The translations under genes were made by a program, and so were the position numbers. The notes beneath the pieces are model-generated. The model was given only the letters and a program-made list of their open reading frames with translations. It was not told the origin of the DNA and did no database searches. Of a DNA stretch of 64,000 nt, positions 60,084-64,000 are shown piece by piece. Source of the DNA: Providencia huaxiensis (GTDB taxonomy: Bacteria > Pseudomonadota > Gammaproteobacteria > Enterobacterales > Enterobacteriaceae); NCBI RefSeq assembly GCF_002843235.3, contig NZ_CP031123.2, positions 1,116,001-1,180,000 on the forward strand, in the 5' to 3' direction. How positions within the stretch are numbered: position 1 is the stretch's first letter; each line of letters begins with the position of its first letter.

Positions 60084-60802
60084 GAATTTTTCTCCCGTTC
60101 ATAAAGTGAGCCACTGTTAACTTAATCTATCTTCTAATAAAAAAGCTTTGCGATTAAAGTTTTTTTAATGGGCAGTTACACAGTGCTGAGTTTTACATTT
60201 TTACTAATGACCAAGTTTTATACAGAAATCTTATCTCTTACCTTGAGCCCTACAGGGGGAGAGCTAGGCAACATTACATTCTTTTTATTACAGTAAGCTG
60301 CATCATCATATAGCAACTAAGCATTTATCAATGCTTGCGCTTTTTGTGATGCACGCTTTTAAATTGCCTAATGAAGTGTAACAAAAGAAATTCTGTCTGT
60401 ATTGGTTTCTTGAGTCATTATTTAGTTATCGGAAATGTGGTAAGGATATGCTAGTTTATTATTCTATAGTACGAATATTAGCTCATGTATATTTAGACCG
60501 GTAAATCAACTAATTACACAGGAAATGTGGATTTTTGAAATATGAAAGCATATGATGAATTAAGATAAACTACAGAATAATTCAGTTGTATTGCTGTTTG
60601 ATACTACCTAAGTTAAGTATGTTTTTTACTCTATAACCTTATGTTTTTTATCGCTATATGAGTATTCGGCTCAAATAATAATTTACCTAAATGAAACTTA
60701 ATCAGTAAATGCAGTAGTGTTGTTAATAATAGTATCTTCACGTGAAATCACTTAACTCAGCTTTTAGTTAACCTTATTTATATTAACAAGATAGAAAATA
60801 CA
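60084..60802. other. Long gap between tpx and mppA
   Basis: A 719-bp region with divergent promoters for tpx and mppA. E. coli has ycjG, mpaA and ycjY here; I see no trace. A nested hairpin lies at 60300-60352: AAGCATT/AATGCTT with a TATC loop, followed by GCGCTTTTT, inside an outer GCATCA/TGATGC stem. No gene or known RNA is recognised. Confidence 0.5.
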
Positions 60803-62425
60803 ATGCATAAACGTTCATTTACATCTTTAACTGTTTTGATTTCTTCAATTTTATTTACTACACCAGCTATTAGTGCGGTGATACCTACGGGCACAGTTTT
60901 AGCTGAAAACCAAGAGGTTACACGTCATTTAAAGGATGAACCTGCGTCTTTGGATCCAGTAAAATCGGTGGGGTTAACGGAAGCGCAAGTCATGCGTGAC
61001 TTATTTGAAGGGCTGGTTAACCAAGATGACCATGGCAAGCCAATTGCAGGGGTAGCTCAAAGTTGGAACACGGTAGATAACCGTATTTGGACTTTTACAC
61101 TGAGGTCGGATGCTCAATGGTCAAACGGTGACCCTGTCACGGCTCAGGATTTTGTGTATAGCTGGCAACGACTTGTTTCACCAGGAACATCATCACCGTT
61201 TGCTTGGTTTGCAGCATTAGCCGGTATTAATAATGCGCAAGATATCATTGATGGAAAATTACCCGCTGATCAGCTAGGTGTTGAAGCGGTTGATACGCGT
61301 ACATTAAAGGTTACTTTAAATAAGCCAGTACCTTATTTCCCGTCATTGGCGGCTAATTTTAGTTTATTTCCTGTTCATCAAGGAACGGTTGAAAAGTTTG
61401 GTAATGAGTGGATAAAAGTAGGTAATCTAGTCGGGAATGGTGCCTTTGTTTTATCTGATAGAGTGGTTAATGAGAAAATTGTTTTAGTTCCAAATAAATA
61501 TTATTGGGACCATAAAAATACCGTTATTACCAAAGTAACATTTATCCCGATTAACCAGGAATCTCATGCAACAAATCGTTATTTAGCAGGTGACTTGGAT
61601 ATTACCGAATCATTTCCAAAACAACGCTATCAAAAATTATTGAAAGATATTCCTAATGAAGTGTTTACACCAGACCAATTAGGGACTTATTACTATGCTT
61701 TTAATACCCAACGGGCACCAACAGATGATGTCCGTGTCAGAAAAGCTTTATCTATGGCAATTGACCGCCAATTAATTGCGAATAAGGTATTAGGCACAGG
61801 GGAAAAACCCGCAAATTATTTTACGCCTGATGTTACCGATGGCTTTAAGCCTGAAAAAGGGCTTTACAATAGCTATTCACAAAAAGAATTAGACCAGCAA
61901 GCGAAAGTATTATTACAACAAGCCGGCTTTGGTCCAAATCAACCGTTAGAGTTAACACTATTATACAATAGTTCAGAAAATCATCAGAAAATTGCGATTG
62001 CAATTGCCTCTATGTGGAAGAAAAAACTAGGGGCTGAGGTCAAATTAGTTAATCAAGAATGGTAAACCTATATAGATAGCCGTAATACAGGAAATTTTGA
62101 TGTTATACGAGCGTCATGGATAGGTGATTTTAATGAACCTTCAACATTCCTATCACTACTTACTTCCCAACATAGTGGCAATATACCAAAATTTAATAAC
62201 TCAATATATGATGATATTATCGCATCAGCGAGTATTGAAACAAATGCGCAATTACGCAACCGCTATTATAATAATGCGGAAGCAATCATTGCGGAAGAAG
62301 CTCCAATTGCACCCATTTACCAATATACCAATGCACGCTTGATTAAGCCTTGGTTGAAGGGGTATCCGATCAACAACCCTGAAGATGTCGCTTATAGCCA
62401 CAGTTTTTATATTATTAAACATTAA
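60803..62425 (+). pseudogene. mppA: Murein-tripeptide-binding protein MppA, broken by one in-frame stop
   Basis: A 540-codon OppA-type solute-binding gene with a signal peptide (residues 1-24, ending ISA). The sequence follows E. coli MppA throughout: RHLKDEPASLDPVKSVGLTE, DFVYSWQRLVSPGTSSPFAW, LGTYYYAFNTQRAPTDDVRV. At codon 421 the frame reads TAA after VNQEW; E. coli has lysine there, and an AAA to TAA change would explain it. The rest stays in frame to 62425 and is intact (TYIDSRNTGNFDVIRASW and the C-terminal IIKH). The truncated 420-residue product would miss much of the ligand-binding lobe. MppA supplies murein tripeptide to the Opp permease. Confidence 0.88.
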
Positions 62426-62767
62426 AATAGGTGTTCAGCCTGTACAAGGTGCGGGCTGTTTTTTCTGAATGGAAGAAAAAAGCTCCTTCCTCTGGAGAAT
62501 GGGAAGGAGGACCAAAAAAGGAATAAACACTACCCTTATATAATAAAAAAATCATCGTGAACTTTATTGTTCGTTTGTGTCAATTATGTGATTTTCTTTA
62601 GCAAATATGGCGATATTTTGTTACTTGTAAGACCACCTCAATTTTATGGTTGTTTATCTTTTTTTTTGTAGTTCAATCTAGTGATGACTAATGCGCCTTT
62701 TGAAAAAATTGCAAAATTTTAGCTGTTCGATTACAAATATCATATGTAAAAAAAAGGGAGATATTGC
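62426..62767. other. mppA-zntB gap
   Basis: A 342-bp gap. It holds the mppA terminator at 62436-62464 and the zntB promoter region; nothing else is recognised. Confidence 0.55.
62436..62464 (+). terminator. Terminator after mppA
   Basis: CAGCCTGTAC pairs (one bulge and one G-U) with GTGCGGGCTG, followed by TTTTTT, 11 bp after the full-length mppA stop. It shows the end of the ancestral gene. Confidence 0.8.
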
Positions 62768-63751
62768 ATGGGGTTGATTTATGGTTCGTTATTCCAACAC
62801 TCAAATCCGGTACATGCATTTCAGTTAAATGGAGATGGTGGGTTGCTTCCCATCGACGTGAATGCCAGCGCGAATCAGCAGTCTCCGTTCTGGCTTCATT
62901 ATGACTATAAGGATCCGCAAAGTTTTAATTGGATCCAGCAATCAGATCTCTTCAATGAACAGGTGAAGTCCGCTTTATCCGGGCATTCAGGACGTTGGAG
63001 ATTGATCCGTGTTGGTGATGGTATTTTATTAACATTGCAAACATTAAATACCAATGCGGGCCAACGGCCTGAGCAATTAATTGCATTTAGAGTATTTATT
63101 AATAACCGAATAATTATTTCTAGTCGTCATCGAAAAGTAAATTCCTTAGATCCTGTTATTGATGACTTAAATCAGGGAGTAGGCGCGCAAAGTACGGGTG
63201 ATTGGTTAGTTGAGGTTGCTGATTCTATTACAGATGAAATAAGTGATTTTACTGATTCTTTGCATGAGCGTTTAATTGATATGGAAGACTCCATATTAAA
63301 TGGCGAAATTCCTGATAGAGGGGAATTTGCATTACTTCGTAAACAAATTATTGTGATCCGCCGTTATATGGCCCCGCAAAGAGATATGTTTTCCCGTTTG
63401 ACAACGGAAAAATTACTTTGGTTAGATGAAACGGATCGCCGTCGAATTCAAGAAATTTCTGACCGATTAGGGCGTTGTATTGAAGATCTCGATGGTTTTA
63501 TTGCCCGTACAGCGATTATTTCTGACGAGATAACGAATATGATGACTGAAATGATGAACCGGCGTATTTATACAATGTCATTAATGGCCATGATATTCTT
63601 ACCAACAACATTTTTAACGGGTTTATTTGGTGTGAATTTAGGGGGGATCCCCGGTAATGAATTTCGTTTTGCCTTTAGTGTATTTTGTGTTTTATTAGCC
63701 GCCTTGATTGGAACTGTATTGTGGTGGCTAAGAAAAAGCCGATGGCTCTAA
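62768..63751 (+). CDS. zntB: Zinc transporter ZntB
   Basis: A 327-residue CorA-family transporter: long cytoplasmic N-terminal domain with coiled-coil helices and two C-terminal spans joined by the GxN loop (FLTGLFGVNLGGIPGNEF). It closely matches enteric ZntB; its direction of zinc transport has been debated. AAGGGAG precedes the ATG. E. coli has it next to fnrS, as here. Confidence 0.95.
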   Translation: MGLIYGSLFQHSNPVHAFQLNGDGGLLPIDVNASANQQSPFWLHYDYKDPQSFNWIQQSDLFNEQVKSALSGHSGRWRLIRVGDGILLTLQTLNTNAGQRPEQLIAFRVFINNRIIISSRHRKVNSLDPVIDDLNQGVGAQSTGDWLVEVADSITDEISDFTDSLHERLIDMEDSILNGEIPDRGEFALLRKQIIVIRRYMAPQRDMFSRLTTEKLLWLDETDRRRIQEISDRLGRCIEDLDGFIARTAIISDEITNMMTEMMNRRIYTMSLMAMIFLPTTFLTGLFGVNLGGIPGNEFRFAFSVFCVLLAALIGTVLWWLRKSRWL

Positions 63752-63785
63752 TATTGATGACTTATTTGTTATAACCGGACCTAGT

Positions 63786-63830
63786 TTGAGATAAATCAAT
63801 AAAACTACAGAGGTTTTAGTGCAGTATTAG
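63786..63830 (+). promoter_or_regulatory. FNR box and -10 of fnrS
   Basis: TTGAGATAAATCAA (63786-63799) is a near-perfect FNR site; its centre is about 42 bp before the predicted first base of FnrS (63835), the class II position. TATTAG (63825-63830) is the -10 element. Anaerobic induction is expected. Confidence 0.85.
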
Positions 63831-63834
63831 TCCT

Positions 63835-63958
63835 GCAGGTGAATGCAACGTTGAGCGATGAACGTTGTGCTCCATAATTGTAGTTTTTCTCATATTGAGT
63901 TCTTATACAGAATAATTGACCACTGTAATGCCGATGTAATTTACATCGGCTTTTTTTT
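63835..63958 (+). ncRNA. fnrS: FnrS small regulatory RNA
   Basis: The 5' end GCAGGTGAATGCAACGT is identical to E. coli FnrS, followed by GAGCGATG and the same GCTCCATA region. The 3' end is a terminator GCCGATGTAA/TTACATCGGC plus eight U (63930-63958). FnrS is induced by FNR without oxygen and silences aerobic functions such as sodB in E. coli. It lies after zntB, the same place as in E. coli. Length about 124 nt. Confidence 0.93.
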
Positions 63959-64000
63959 GCATTAAATCCGAGTAAAAAATAACCTCCAAACGAGGAGGTT

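Overview
The window is chromosomal backbone of an enteric gammaproteobacterium, most likely Providencia or a close relative in the Morganellaceae. The grounds are AT-rich sequence, proteins close to their E. coli counterparts, and gene order that follows the E. coli stretch from pps to zntB with local losses and insertions. I see no prophage, plasmid, CRISPR array or defence island. The species assignment is inference from protein resemblance and synteny.

Layout. 1-830: no gene; two tandem ERIC-type repeats and a Fur-like site at the left edge. 831-4160: haem uptake pair hmuS-hmuR (minus) with a Fur-like box. 4.5-9.2 kb: aroH, ppsR (minus) and divergent ppsA. 9283-10068: an IS1-family element that has cut off the 3' end of ydiK. 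11.2-20.7 kb: ydiJ, menI and sufABCDSE. 21-24.2 kb: ldtE, lpp and pykF. 24.6-24.9 kb: three identical tRNA-Val(GAC) genes. 25-27.4 kb: mdtK, ribE. 27.6-28.7 kb: a small monooxygenase and a frameshifted AraC-type regulator, where E. coli has cfa. 29-34.9 kb: punC, punR, purR, a 27-residue cydH-like gene, sodB, grxD, rnt. 35-43.2 kb: gloA, a DUF1289 gene, slyA, slyB, anmK, pdxH, tyrS, pdxY, gst. 43.5-44.4 kb: a DUF817 membrane protein. 44.5-49.8 kb: sapABCDF (minus). 50 kb: a RyhB small RNA and a secreted protein of unknown function. 51.2-56.7 kb: pspF divergent from pspABC, then pspD, ycjX, ycjF. 56.9-60.1 kb: tyrR, two unknown genes, tpx. 60.8-62.4 kb: mppA broken by one in-frame stop. 62.8-64 kb: zntB and an FnrS small RNA.

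How the parts work together. Iron and redox control recurs: a Fur-like box at hmuR, a Fur-like box over the RyhB promoter, an IscR-like site at suf, and sodB, whose start region is perfectly complementary over 10 nt to the RyhB core. FnrS, with a well-placed FNR box, adds an anaerobic arm. Carbon flow is set at ppsA (with its regulator ppsR) and pykF, both with Cra-like palindromes. The psp genes carry a textbook sigma-54 promoter and candidate PspF sites.

The region is mostly well-known core genome, and I did not find a clearly new multi-gene system. The most useful points are two conserved small RNAs, two small protein genes (cydH-like, pspD), three decaying genes (mppA, ydiK, an AraC regulator), several perfect palindromes of unknown role near lpp, pykF, hmuS and sapA, and three small genes of unknown function.
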